DNA from: Paramecium octaurelia
Taxonomy: Eukaryota > Ciliophora > Oligohymenophorea > Peniculida > Parameciidae
DNA: 64,000 bases
Assembly: GCA_905182995.1 (NCBI GenBank)
Contig: CAJJDP010000099.1
Coordinates: forward strand, 191,404-255,403
Reading direction: 5' to 3'
The position numbers and the translations under genes are program-made. Shown here piece after piece: positions 38,540 through 50,828 of the stretch (positions within the stretch are counted from its first letter, which is position 1; each line of letters starts with the position of its first letter). The notes below the pieces were generated by a model, which was not told where the DNA came from, made no database searches, and worked only from the letters and a program-made list of their open reading frames with translations.

Positions 38540-39435
38540 TCAACAACAGCCATTTTCTTTATTTTTTACTTTTTTATTTTACATTGCAGTATTCCCATTT
38601 AAGCTTTAAGGTTTTTGAATTTGATAATCTTATTGTTGATATTGAATATCTTATTGTGGATATTGCATATCTTATTGTGGATATTGCATATCGTTTTGCA
38701 TATCTTATTGTGGAATTTGCTCATTTTATTTTAGTGCTTATTGTTGTTATAAAACCAAAGAACCTACTTTGATGCCATATTACTATATATTTATAATGAG
38801 ATTTATACCTCTTAATAAGGATCTATTTCTTTAGAGATAATCTTATCCAAAATTGTTTTAGCAATAGATTCAAATAAATTATTGACGTTTTCGCCTGTTT
38901 TTGCAGAAGTCTCAAAATATGCAAATTAATTATTTTTTGCAAATGCTTATGCTTCTTCAGTGCTTATTTTGCGTCTATTTTAATGCTAATTATTTGTACT
39001 CTGCAACTAGATCTATTTTGTTTGCAACTATTGCCTTTAGGATTGTATTGCTATTATTAACATAATTGATCTCTTCTGCCCATACTTATAAGGATTCAAA
39101 GGAATCTCTTGATGTCACATCAAAAACAACAATAGCACAAATAGATCTAAGTTAATTATTAGTGTGTGAACCCTCTGTAATAGGAGCGTGTGATTGATTA
39201 ATATGCTTCTGATCCAGCAGTATCCCAAAGCTACAACCTTAGAGTCACATCGTTGATTATAAGGTTTTTATTTTCAAACTCTACACCAAGAGTAGCATCA
39301 TGATCTTTTTTGAAACTAGAATTAGCGAATTAGAAAAGGAGGCAACTTTTGCCAGCACCTTGAATATGGAATTGAATGGGATTTACATGAATCGCCAACG
39401 AGAATTAATTTCAAAAGATAATGATAATTGTTCAT
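38540..39435 (-). CDS. Rab-family small GTPase with glutamine-rich tail and CC prenylation motif
   Basis: The start gives MNNYHYLLKLILVGDSCAGK; the P-loop is completed only by removing a 28-nt intron (39359-39386, AAG acceptor). A switch II WDTAGSEAYQSITRSYYRG, the guanine-binding ANKID and ETSAK motifs follow. Three more introns were placed by frame (25, 25 and 26 nt). The Gln normally following WDTAG is Ser, which in Ras-like proteins usually lowers intrinsic GTP hydrolysis. The hypervariable tail is unusually long and Gln-rich, with 7-residue repeats (QYPQQDM), and ends KENGCC, the double-cysteine geranylgeranylation site typical of Rabs. It acts on membrane traffic by family. Its start lies 7 bp from the stop of a TBC Rab-GAP gene on the same strand. 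Confidence 0.9.
38620..38720. repeat. 21-bp in-frame tandem repeat in the Rab tail
   Basis: About four to five imperfect copies of a 21-bp unit (plus strand atatcttattgtggatattg plus one base) encode QYPQQDM-like heptapeptides on the minus strand. The unit length is a multiple of three, so copy-number change keeps the reading frame. Confidence 0.8.
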
Positions 39436-39442
39436 TATAATA

Positions 39443-40588
39443 TCAATTAAGTGCATCAGTCAAAAAATTGCTTAAGCCTTTTGGGTAGGATTTAAGCTAT
39501 TCAATCAAGGGCTATTGCTTGGTGTATAAGTTTGCATACTGTTGTATGTGATGCTTTTGTAATTTATATTTCTTTGAAGTTTCAAGACTATGTACATCTA
39601 AATTAATTTAATCAAGTTATTGGAACCACATAGCAATGTCTGAGAACTCATGAATTGCTAATATTTAAGATTGAAACTAATCAAGGATTTTGATAACCAA
39701 GGATGGTAGGTAGAATATGCCTTCTACAATAATGTAATCCCAGAGTCGAAGACAATGTTGCAATTGGAAATTGTACAAAAAGAGTGTGAGTATGATTTTG
39801 GTAAGCCAAAAGGATTCTGGATAGTTGAGTTGGCGATATAAATGTTTGTAGAGTGATGGCAAGTGCAATTGAAGTAGTTTCTGAGTAATGAATTCTAGGA
39901 ATCCTAGCAACTGAAAATTTGAATCGTAATTAAAATAGAGCATGAATTTAGGATGTGCCAATAATGTGACCAGACACTAATAACTATAGTACTCATCGCC
40001 ACCAGAGACAAGGAGGAGGAACCCAGCTAGGAAATTCATTCCTTGGCAGTAACCCAGTTTTGGGTAGTAGTTGGAAAGTGCCTGTAGAATGTTATATAAT
40101 TGGTATTGGCCTATAGTGTAATCGTCTTTGGTTGATTGAAAGAATGGATGGTTTATAAGGGTTCTTTTGATGTCCTTATTGATGAGTTCAGATGATCCTT
40201 TAGAATTGAAGGGGTATTCATTTTTCAAGAGGATGGATTTCCAAGCTGCCCATCTGAGTTTGGAGGGTGGTCCTTGTCTGACAAGGTTGATATAGTGTTA
40301 TTTGCTCATGATGTAGTATGTTTTAAGCGACTTTTCTAATGGAAAGGCACAATGATTGTATCTCTGAATGAGTTCTGATTCAAGGTCATAATCTTCAAAG
40401 TTGGTGGTCTGTAGAATGTTCTTCCATTCCTGTTATTTGTAATGATCTGAGTCTGTGCGATTCAGATATGGTCCGATTTCGTGTTTTTATTAATATGAAT
40501 TTCTTTCAGACTAGGTGAATGATGAAGGGGGAATGAGGGGTGGTGCAATTTTTTTGTGACAACTAGAGAGTAGATTGGATTGACCCAT
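39443..40588 (-). CDS. TBC-domain Rab GTPase-activating protein
   Basis: The start gives MGQSNLLSSCHKKIAPPLIP. The TBC domain occupies the middle and C-terminal parts. The Arg-finger motif is INKDIKR (IxxDxxR) and the Gln-finger motif is LGYCQGMNFLAGFLLLVSGG (YxQ). The domain continues through MLYFNYDSNFQLLGFLEFIT and FWLTKIILTLFLYNFQLQHC and into the LRLWDYIIVEG helix, which is the conserved end of TBC domains. It ends PKGLSNFLTDALN before TGA at 39443. No intron is needed. Both catalytic fingers are present, so it should stimulate GTP hydrolysis on a Rab. The adjacent Rab gene is an obvious candidate partner by position only. Confidence 0.9.
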
Positions 40589-40647
40589 TTTGAAAATCCT
40601 AAATAAGATTTCGCTATTTGAGTTGTAAAGTTTCAAATAAAATATTT
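40589..40647. promoter_or_regulatory. 59-bp divergent intergenic region between TBC and Piwi genes
   Basis: The two ATGs face away from each other with 59 bp between them, so both promoters and 5' untranslated regions must fit in or overlap this AT-rich stretch. I see no specific protein-binding motif. Confidence 0.55.
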
Positions 40648-43075
40648 ATGTAAAAAATAAGTGATTTACCAAAGAGACCTGCAAGATCATAGAGGCTGGA
40701 ACAAATAAGCAGAAGGATAAATCTGATTTCTAATCACTTTCCCATTAAGTTTATATAGTAAAATCAAGCGATTAATATTTACGCAGTTGATTTTGATCCA
40801 CCAATAGCAGATGATGCTAGAAAATTGAGAGAGGAAATAGTTAGATTGGCAACTCGAGATCTCTAGATTTAAAGACTCGAAGAATTCACAGTAATAAAAA
40901 TTCACATTATTTCAGTTAAGAGGAAGCAACATCTGGTCGTCCATCAATATTCCGGATCGTCTCATAGCCTAGGTCACATTCCAAGGGTAAGAATATAGAG
41001 TTCTGGTTGAACACAAAAAAGAGTACACTTTGCAAGACCTGTAGGAGACAACCGTGAATCCAGTCACTTAATCAATCAATGTGTCGGTCAAAAGATCGTT
41101 AAGAGAAATGGGCATGATCGAAATTGGTAGACAATCCAAGTTTTATGATCCCAGGGAAATTGATTGCAACAGAGTATCAATAAAATGCATTCTAGATTAA
41201 AGAACATGGATTGAAAGTGTGGAGAGGAGTCAAAACGTCCTTTCAAATGTATCAGGGCAAGCCTTATCTCCAGATAGATTTCGCATCTAGAGTTCTGAGA
41301 GATCAGACTGCCTTGCAATTCATGATGAGTCTGAACACCAGGAACATTCAGGACATTAAAAATGAAATGATTGGATTGAGTGTGTTGGCAGCCTATGGAA
41401 ATTGTAGAATATATAAAATAGACGAAATCGACTTCGGTGTCTCTCCTTTGCATTCATTCACATTATAAGATGGAAAGTCTATCACTTATCAAGAATATTA
41501 CAAAGAGAGATATAATATTTAGATCAGAGATCTCCAGCAACCTCTCATACTGAATAGAGACAAAAGAAATCAAGACAAGGTAATTTACTTGGTGCCTGAA
41601 TTATTGACTATGACAGGATTGACTGATCGCTAAAGAAGTGATTACAGATGCATGCAAAGTGTGGCTCAATTTACTAAATTGTCACCACAATAAAGAGACA
41701 ATGAGATATATGGATTCTATCAGAACCTAAAAAAGTATCTCAACAAATAAAACATTCAATTGAGTGATGATCAAAATGTGGGTGGTTATCAACTCCAAGC
41801 ACCTAAGATTTATATGGGCAATAGAGAATACTAAACTGACCAGAGTGGATTCTTCTTGATCAAAGACCCTGTATTCCAAGGGTCTCATATTAGAGATTGG
41901 TTTATGGTCTATCAATCAAGAGGCAAGAATGATGATGAGGATGTTGATTTTCTAGTATCAGAACTCTAAAAACAAGGAGATAGAATTGGAATCAGAATTG
42001 ACAAACCCTACTTTGTTGTCCTTAAAGATAGTAACATCTAAAATTGGCTGTAGAGATTGACAGCTGAAATTGGTGACAAACCTCCATAATTGATAGTCAC
42101 TTTCGTTAATGAAAAGGACAAAGATAGAATCTATGGACATATCAAGAAGTATTGTTTTCAGGATCAGGGAATCTGTCATCAAAACATTCTTACCAAATTC
42201 TTAAAATCCAAAAATCCTTCTAGTGTTGCTTCTAAAATAGCCTAATAAATGAGCATGAAATTAGGCAATCCTTTATGGGCCATTCCAAAACCAAATGGCA
42301 TTTCCGATAAAACCATGATTATTGGCATCGATATCTACCATAAACTATTGACTAATCGCAAATCTTGTATGGGATTTGTAGCCTATTTGGAATCAGAATG
42401 TCTAAATACTTTTGCCAGACCCATCATAATGAAAGAAGGCCAGGAACTGTGTCATGAAGTAGGAAGAGTCACTGTGGAAGCCATCTCTGCTTATTTTGAA
42501 AGGAATGGCAAAAAGTATCTGCCTGATACAATCATTGTATTTAGAGATGGAGTTGGCAATGCTTAAATTGAGGCACTTAAACAAACTGAAATACTCTAAA
42601 TGAAGAATGCAATAAGGAGTATCAATAAGAATTACAATCCGTAATTTGCTGTTATTATGATCAATAAGAAAATCAATGATCGTTTCTTCATGGTCAATGG
42701 TGGTGGCGGGTAAAATCAGTAGAAATAGTCACTTTCCAATCCTCCTTCAGGTAGTGTCATTGCTGACAAGATTACATCATCTAATTTTGATTATTTCATC
42801 ACGGCTCAATACGTTACTTAGGGTACTTGCACCCCCACACATTATAGGGTATTAGAGAATAACACTAATTGGAGTGAAGAATTGTTCTGGTAATTTACTT
42901 ATTACCAGTGTTTCAATTATTAGAATTGGACTGGGGCAGTTAGGTATTAGTTTAATCATTATTATTGAGAGTGCCTTCTTGTGTGCAATATGCTCACAAG
43001 TTAGCTTATTTAATTGGAGACACCTATCAAGGGACCATTCATAAACGACTGGCACATTTATAATGTTGTCTATGA
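40648..43075 (+). CDS. Piwi-subfamily Argonaute protein
   Basis: The start gives MQKISDLPKRPARSQRLEQI. An N-terminal domain (LISNHFPIKF, AVDFDPPIADD) is followed by the linker (GMIEIGRQSKFYDPRE). The PAZ domain runs from LKVWRGVKTSFQMYQGKPYL to DLQQPLILNRDKRN. The MID region has PPQLIVTFVNEKDKDRIYG and NILTKFLKSK. The PIWI domain carries the catalytic Asp in IIGIDIYHK, the second Asp in FRDGVGN and the His in CTPTHYRVLENN, so the slicer tetrad appears intact. Introns placed are 25 nt after EEFT and 22 nt after IDCNR; one near 42950 has an atypical acceptor. It ends HKRLAHLQCCL before TGA. Paramecium Ptiwi proteins act in scnRNA-guided DNA elimination or in siRNA pathways; which member this is cannot be told here. 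Confidence 0.93.
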
Positions 43076-43154
43076 CCATATCTATTTAATTTATATACTT
43101 GTTATATAAATTAAATTTTATAAAATATGCTTATTAATATATAAATTATCAAAA

Positions 43155-44179
43155 TGTAGCAATATCAAAAAACCTTCATTGTAAAACCAGTAGATCGAAA
43201 CCTCATAGTTCGATCTACTCTCAAGTTACCCTAGATTAGGTAAGATATCCGAATTCATTAGAGCATTGGAATAATGAATATCCCAAATAGATCATCAGAG
43301 CATATTCGTAATTCACGCTTACACACTAAAACCAAAACCAGAGACACCATTAAGGCGGTTGTTAAGGAACGTCCTCATTTTAAGTAGTTGCCGACTGATA
43401 GAACCATGCCTACATTGCCATCGTTAAATTCTCCCAGGTCTGAAGATGAGGGAGAATCAACTCATAAAAGTTTGTTTTCCCTCAGAAGAACTGTAATTGA
43501 TACTCTCTCATTGCGTCAATCTCGAAGGACTAGTATGGAGAAGGATAGGTTCAAGGAAGAGAAGAAGGAGGAAAAGAGAGAGGAAAAGAATGAAGAAGAA
43601 AGAGCAGATGCCAAACTACCAGGTCGACACTATGCGCAATCGGAGGACCAACAAACAATTCATCAACAATTAAGCAAATCCCATGGTGAACTCAATGAAA
43701 ATCAAATGAATCTAGATGAAGTCTTGGAGGAACCTGTTGAAGAAATAAGACCCAAGAAGGAATCGCAATCAATCAGACCCAAAAATGAAAGTGTATCTTC
43801 ACAATTCACCCAACTTACTGATGAAATACATTCAGTGTGGGATAACGTCGACTTGTATTTGAGAGGAGTGCAATTCGATGAATTTGAATAATAAGCTTAA
43901 CTGCAATCATTCTTGTAACTCTACAAAATGAGAAGTGGAGGATTCCCTGTAAGTAACTCATGATTAAATAAGGGCTAAAGAGAGAACTTGTCAAACGAAG
44001 AAGTTATCAGAAGAGCTGCTGAATATGCTAAAGGCAATCGCCAAGTATTTAAGAAATATTTCCCAACTAAACAGGTCGTCTTTGAAAATGACGAAGATTA
44101 CACACAATCATATGATGTTAATAGTGATGCTAATTTTTAAAAATTCTAAAAGTATATTCAGAAATATAATCAATAATGA
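43155..44179 (+). CDS. charged hydrophilic protein, hypothetical
   Basis: The start gives MQQYQKTFIVKPVDRNLIVR. The protein is rich in Ser, Arg and Glu, with a highly charged stretch at 43550-43610 (KEEKREEKNEEERADAK) and no membrane segment or signal peptide. A 24-nt intron containing an in-frame TGA, located about 43950-43973, joins GGFP to RENLSNEEVIRRAAEYAKGN. The C-terminal block (RQVFKKYFPTKQVVFENDED) looks ordered and ends QKYNQQ before TGA at 44177. I do not recognise a family. It is convergent with the V-ATPase gene, with 53 bp between the two stops. Confidence 0.75.
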
Positions 44180-44232
44180 GAACACTAATGAATTATATCT
44201 CATAATCATAATTAACAATATCAATTTATAAC

Positions 44233-46655
44233 TCATAATGAGTACACATGAAATTCCACTCCATCTCCCTTATAAAACTTGTTCTGAAATTCTACCCTTT
44301 TTTTATAGATACTATATGTCATACCAATGTAATCTCAGAGAATGCAAAAAACACTCCATCGTATCCATACACATCAACACTCCAAAACTCACCAAAGCCC
44401 AAATCGGATATCTTAACAATGCCTTCGATTACTTAAATAAACTACCCCTATTATGCTTCCCTCAGTCATCGGACTTGACAGAATCAATGAATAAAACACA
44501 TCAGCCAACTAAGAATGTGCTAAACTCAATGCCCACAATCTCAAATAACTAGCTGTATTAGATATCACCCCCAAAACAAACTCAATTGTTTCAATCGTCT
44601 CATGAACTATCAGTTCAGTGAATTCTTCATCTGGACTCAAATCATTGTGATCATGGGTTTACAACAATGACTTCTCCTGTTGAGTTTCATCTTAAATAGT
44701 TTATAGTTGCAATTCAATCACTTGCGATCCTTCTATTGAGGCTGTGCTATTTTTTATTTTTACATTGTTCTTTCTCTAATAAACTTGATATCCTTTGATT
44801 ATATGCGAAAACCACATCCAAGGAATGCTGATCACTGCTATAATAATTAGTATAGACTGTATTAATTCTTAAGAATTGACACTCCACATCGATGGCCCTT
44901 CTACTGATCCAAAAGATAACACCATCGTGATCATTGTATTTATGATACTTGGAGCATCTTCTGGGCTGAATTACATCACCCACTTAAAGATAATCAAGAA
45001 ATCCATGTAGCCAATTGTTGCAGTGAGAAAGAGAATCTGAGGCAAGAACTTACAACAAAATCCATAAGTATCCTTTTTGTTGATGTAGTTACATCCTGAT
45101 AAACAAATACCTAAACACATATGAAAATAAGCGATGATTACACTTAATTTCATTTTAAAAGAGTCATCAAATTCTAAGTTATCTCCCCAAGCTGGATCTA
45201 ATCCAAATGGATAAGTGCAATCTTTTGGTTTATTCGGAGTCATTTATCCATCAACAACATAGCAGGATCCAAAGAGGTTTAAGGATAAACTCACGAAATC
45301 ATTGTAGATCCAACCACAGTAAAAACTGAAAAGTCCCATCAATAAGATCAAGTATCTAAACTCATGGAAGGGTTCAAATTTATAAAAGATATTATAAATG
45401 GCAAACATGAGTAAACAAAAGCCATGACCAATGTCACCAAACATAATTCCAAATAAGAAGGGGAAGGTTATGATAGTAAATAGAGCAGGGTTGATTTCTC
45501 GATATCTTGCAATTCCATATGTATTAACTATTTGTTAGAACACTTATGTGAATTCATTTAATACAAAATAAGTGGGGGGAGTTGTGTGAGGCACTTTCTG
45601 GGAGATCTAACAACCTGGAATGTCTCGATTCCTCTCTTTGACAATCAAAAGAACTTCATTCAATTGGACACTGTCCTTTTTGGGAATCCACAATTCGCCA
45701 AGGAAGAGATTGCCTTGCATTTTCAATTTGTTCAATTAAATGTAGAGTTCTTTCTCCTTAGATATATACATATTATAGTGATCTATGAGTCTGACTCCTT
45801 CCGTTTGTTTGAGTAATTCTTGAATAAATGAATTTAATTGTATGTTAGTTAATTCTATAAGCTTGATAAGACAGCAATAAATACTTATTTGATTTCTTTG
45901 AGTTTGACAGTTAACTCATTTGAAATTTTATCAAATTCTTTAAGATTGAGGGGGAGTGTGAATCTGTTGAGAGACATGGATTCTTGAACCTTTTGGAGTT
46001 TCTTCTTCAACATCATCCCTTGATCTGGATACATCACTACGTAGATGGCTTTTGAATTTTATAATTTGATATGGACGAATGCATTCCCTTTTGTTACTCT
46101 GAATACCATCCTCTGAAATCTAAGGAATAGTAGAATAACTTACTGATAGACTTCCTCCTATTTCAAGGTGCCTATAAAGTAGTCAATTTTGGAATCTCTG
46201 GAAACAAAAAAATCATCTCCTAAGTATATTCTGCATTCTTGTAAAATGTCCAATTAATCGATAATTATGTTCTCTTATTCTAGCAATTGTTCATGATTTC
46301 TATTGAGCTCTAAGAACGAATTGACTTTGGCGTTGATTTGATCTTCCAATGTGTCCAAATATTGATGGGTGTGAATTTTGGGACCCATCTTATTGCTGGT
46401 TTTGGCAGAGATTTAAAACTGTTTGAGAATGGTCAATTTCTATGCTGTTTCTATGAGCAGATTGAGTTTGTTGAGTAAATCATCACATCTTAATTAGAGG
46501 AGGGGGATGTACCTTTTTATATAGTTGGCAAATGGTCTGGCAATGAGGGGAATGGAGGGGTCGTGGTCGATGATTTCCACTTTACCCATGTATCCCAATT
46601 GGTCCATGACTGCCCAGGCACTTTCCCGAGGTATGATGAGTTGATACAACGACAT
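44233..46655 (-). CDS. V-type H+-ATPase V0 subunit a
   Basis: The start gives [20 protein letters not shown], the conserved opening of a subunits. The cytosolic N-terminal half contains long helices ([17 protein letters not shown]). The membrane half includes [35 protein letters not shown] and the key proton-pathway segment [20 protein letters not shown] with the essential Arg. The gene ends [11 protein letters not shown] then [20 protein letters not shown] before TGA at 44233. The join HWVEFQ needs a 28-nt intron with an AAG acceptor; a 24-nt intron after YIKR is also likely. Subunit a directs the pump to organelles and forms the proton half-channels. Paramecium is known to carry many a-subunit isoforms, and this is one of them. 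Confidence 0.95.
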
Positions 46656-46741
46656 TTCCTACGATCTTAACATATTATAATTAATTATTATAATTCTATT
46701 TATTTTGGAGAGAATGCAGTTGACCACATAATATTATAATA

Positions 46742-49700
46742 ATGTTTGATTCAGATAGTATAATTCGAAATAATCTGCCTGATGGCGAATTCAAAGGACC
46801 TATTCATCATCTTCTGAGCAACAGAGTGGTGTTGCAAGAAGGGGACATTTAGGGAGGAAGCTTCAATTCGTTTACAGTACCTGAAAACATTATCTTGCAA
46901 AACACTCCTCCTCGGACTCCCAAGAACATGGAGAGATTCAAAACTATGGGAGGAAGGAAGTCTGAATTTCAATCTGTCTACGAAGGTGAGGAGTAAGACT
47001 CAGTGAAGGACAGCAAACCTCAATTTTTGAGATTAATCATAGCAAAAAGTTTACAAAACAACTTCATCAACAATCTGTGGAATAGATCCTATCTGAGGAA
47101 ACTTCACCAATTGTCTACTTATCAAATTGAATAGTTGGATGATTTATAGTTCGAATCGGATGCCTTTTCAAATATTGGCCATCCAAATCAGAGATCCCTC
47201 ATTCAAACTCTGGCCTTCTGGAACTTAATTGATGTGTTCACTCCTTACAGCAAATTCATAGTCATTTGGGACGTCTTCCAAATTCTTACATATATAATGA
47301 TCTTTTTTTGGTTACCATACAAGATCTCGTTTGAAATATATTATATAAGCGAATTATTCAATGGAGATAGTGGCAGCAAAATCATCGAAGTAGTGCTACT
47401 CTCAATTTTGGCACTGGACGTAGTCGTTGGACTCAATTTGGCCTTTATTCAGAAGGGATAAATTATCAAGGATCGCAAAAGAGTAATCATCAATTATTTC
47501 AATTAATATGCCTTCGTAGATTTGGTAAATATTACATTTTATTTATGGTCTCGTTATCCACAGTTTCAGCTTAATTCTTTATTCCAGACCTCAGTTCCAA
47601 AGACAGCAACATGCTCGTCATTCAAATAGTTCTCGGTGCAATCTTCTACATTCTCAGAATTACCAAAATCAATAAAATCTTGGCTCAAATCTAAGAGTAA
47701 TCATAATTTTATCTAGATTCTTTAACCTCAATGGCTCCCTCAATGACATGGTAGGTCTCATGAAATTGCTCATGATCATCATATTCATAGCTCACATCTG
47801 CGGATGCACTTGGCATGGCATAGCTCATTACACTACCGCCTATTCTTGGTTGGATGCCTACAACCTAAGAGCCAGAACCAACGGCACTCGATACAATTAC
47901 TCAATTTATTGGGCAACCATGACCATGACCACAGTTGGTTATGGAGATATCACAGCACAAAATGACATCGAATTACTTATCAATAACATTACTATGTTTG
48001 TAGCCAGCATAGTTTTCGCATATTCAGTAAATAGCATAGGAATATTCGTATCCAATATGTATAAAGGAACTATGGAATACAGTAGATCAGTTACTTTGAT
48101 TAATACATTTATGTCTAAGAATAAAATCCAATTTGATTTGCAAACTAGAATAAGAAGCTATTTGGAGTACATTTGGTAAGAAGAATAAGAAATGAACGAT
48201 GATGAGGTTGGATCAATTGTGAAAAAGTTGAGTAGACATCTCTAAGATGAATTGCAATATCAATTGAGAGGCAACATTCTTAAAAATTGTAAAATTGTCA
48301 TGAAATTGTTTTCAGAATAATTTGTCAAGAACCTCCTTCAATGTATGGAGGAACTGTCATTCAGTCCAGAGGAGAGAATAATAACATGTAATTAAATGGA
48401 TGATTGTTCCTTGTATATAATCACTAAAGGAGAAGTAGAATTGCTATTCTCAGGGAAGAATTAATTAGGAGACATGATAAAGAGAAACTCGATCAAATTA
48501 CTCAAGCAATATGAATGTTTCGGCGAAGTAGCATTCTTCACTGGAAATCCAAGAACTGCTACAGCCATCTCTAAGGGGTTCACTAGAGCATTTAAAATAA
48601 AAAGAGAAAACTTCATAGCTGTTTTACAATCATTTCCAAATGATTATGAAAAGTTCTGTGATGCCAGAGATAGATTAATCAACAATGAATACTCTTCTCT
48701 CTAATTAAATTGCTATAGTTGTAATAGTAATAGACATCTTATTAATAATTGTCACATGTTGCATTTTTGTGCTGATCAAGAAAAGATAATCAAAAAAGAA
48801 TTATTCCCAGTTGAATAACGCAGAAAAATGGCCTTCAATAGAATTAAAAAAACAAAGGCTGTTTGCGCATTTACCATGTAGAAATACTATTCAGGAAGAG
48901 CTCACGATTTGATTCAGGATATCTATTAACAAGAAAGAGGGGGAACTGATCTAGAGGATGGAGATTCACACACTATGCCCATGAACGATGCTTATGAAGA
49001 TGATGGTATACAGATAATTGTAATTATTAGACTTGCCTTCTTCCATGAATCAACAACGAAGTTAATCAAGAACTATGAGTAAGTTAAGTTCGAAAGCATA
49101 ATAATAACAATAACAATAAGATGATGAAGATGAAGAATAATATCATAAGGGATATCTCAGAAAATCATATCCTCCAAGATAGACTGTTTAGACTGCTGGA
49201 TTTGGAGGTGGTAACACTAAAAATAAAGAAAGTATTGTTTTACTATAATCGCCATAGTCACCTGGAATGTAGAGTAATTAAGTGATTCCTTAGATTCATC
49301 AGAAGAACAAGACTAAGTCATTCCCTTATAACCACATAATTAATAAAAATCGAATGAATAGATTAATAAATAATAATAACCATTGAAGAGGCAACTCTCA
49401 AGAAGTGGGTCTACAGATGATCCTTCTAAGGTCCCAACTGAAATTCGAGTTGCCAAATAGCAAGCCGTATCCAAAAATCAGTCAGATCTTGAAATTCGTC
49501 ATGCCCTTTCAAGGGAATAAGCTAGAAAAATCACAGGCAGAACCAGAACGCATAATGATGATCCTACTTTGATCACCGATAATTTAACTTAAAATAATGC
49601 AGGTTAATAGTTGTAGGCTCCCACTATTACTACAATTGTCTTAGCTTTTGATAAAATGTGTATCTTTTAATTTTATCAGCCTTTAAATAATTATGATGCT

Positions 49701-49971
49701 GTAATCAAAAGGTATTAGTTTAATCTATTCATTTAGATATGCAAGAGCACAAAAGTTCTTTGGCAAAAAGAGATTATATCCTGAGACCTCTCTGTATTCA
49801 TTTTATTTTATGGCTATTAAAAAAGGATTTAAACTCAAAAAATTAGGCTAATCTATCCCTAATGGATTATAGAGATTCTCTACTGGTGCTAAGCTACTCA
49901 AAAAAGCAGTCAAAAAAATGAAATAACCTACATTGGCAGAAAAAAGTGATATTTTTGTTTAAATTAAATGA
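46742..49971 (+). CDS. K+ channel with cyclic-nucleotide-binding domain and zinc knuckle
   Basis: The start gives MFDSDSIIRNNLPDGEFKGP. S1-S2 lie at 47234-47461 (FIVIWDVFQILTYIMIFFWL). The S4 equivalent (VLGAIFYILRITKINKILAQ) has scattered single charges. S5 holds IFIAHICGCTWHGIAHY and the pore TVGYGDITA. The cyclic-nucleotide-binding domain keeps a canonical cassette, FGEVAFFTGNPRTATAIS, unlike the other three channels here. The knuckle CYSCNSNRHLINNC with HMLHF lies at 48711-48761. The long C-terminal tail is Gln-rich and spliced by several short introns (near 49010, 49230 and 49705), ending KSDIFVQIK. The exon join near 47520-47560 could not be resolved with a normal acceptor. A cytosolic nucleotide could gate this member. 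Confidence 0.85.
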
Positions 49972-50828
49972 ATCATCTAATTTAAATATCATCTCATATC
50001 TAATTTATAAATCTACGATATTTAATTGGAATTGATACTTTAATCAATTTATTATTCTAATTCCAAATTAGTTATAATTGCCTAAAATCATCTTATTTAT
50101 GATGTGATCATTTTATATAGTTCCATCTATATTTTTTATTTGAGAGTCAATTAATTTATGGTTATCAAAGAATGAGGTAACTTTTGTAATAATAATTATT
50201 CAAAGGGACATTTCGAATACTTTGAGAAATTATGAAAAATTTAATTTAATTAAAACTATTTTAATTCGTACAATTAGTCATGCATAGGTTGTTATATTAA
50301 AATATATTTTATCAATTAAATAAAAAATTAATGTTTTCAATATATTAATAATAATTCAAATTTATCGCATAAAGGCTTCTATAAAAACATCATTTAGCAA
50401 ACAATAAACTAAAATTCATTATCAAATTAAAGGATTGAAAACCTTGGTTGTTTCTAAATATTTTAATGAGCAATATTTAGATGATAGATATTAATAGTAA
50501 CAAGTTTTCAATTTATAGATAAGAAGATAGCATATATATATGTTTATCAGATAAAAATTAATGAATTACCTTGATTTTCCAAACTGAAAAAACTAAAAAA
50601 AAAAAGGAATCCCTCATTTCAATAATTTAAGTTGGTTCAAATCGACAGACTATATATCTATTTTCATTTATAATTCTTAAACATTAATACAGTGGCATAA
50701 ATTAAAATGTTAAGTATCCCCTTCACTAAATGTAAAATTAGCTTTTCTTAATAATTTGTAATTATTCTCATTCCATTCCTTTCTTTTTATTTATCCTAGT
50801 TTATTGATTATAAAATCAATAGAATAAT
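49972..50828. other. intergenic region, AT-rich
   Basis: This is the second-longest stretch without a supported gene. It is extremely AT-rich with many short homopolymer runs. I found no frame of coding character, tRNA-like fold or repeated motif. Confidence 0.55.

Noticed and set aside
44238-44621. Plus-strand open frame of about 128 codons starting [15 protein letters not shown]
   Set aside because: It is the antisense shadow of the V-ATPase a-subunit C-terminus; the minus strand encodes the conserved [13 protein letters not shown] and [12 protein letters not shown] segments here.
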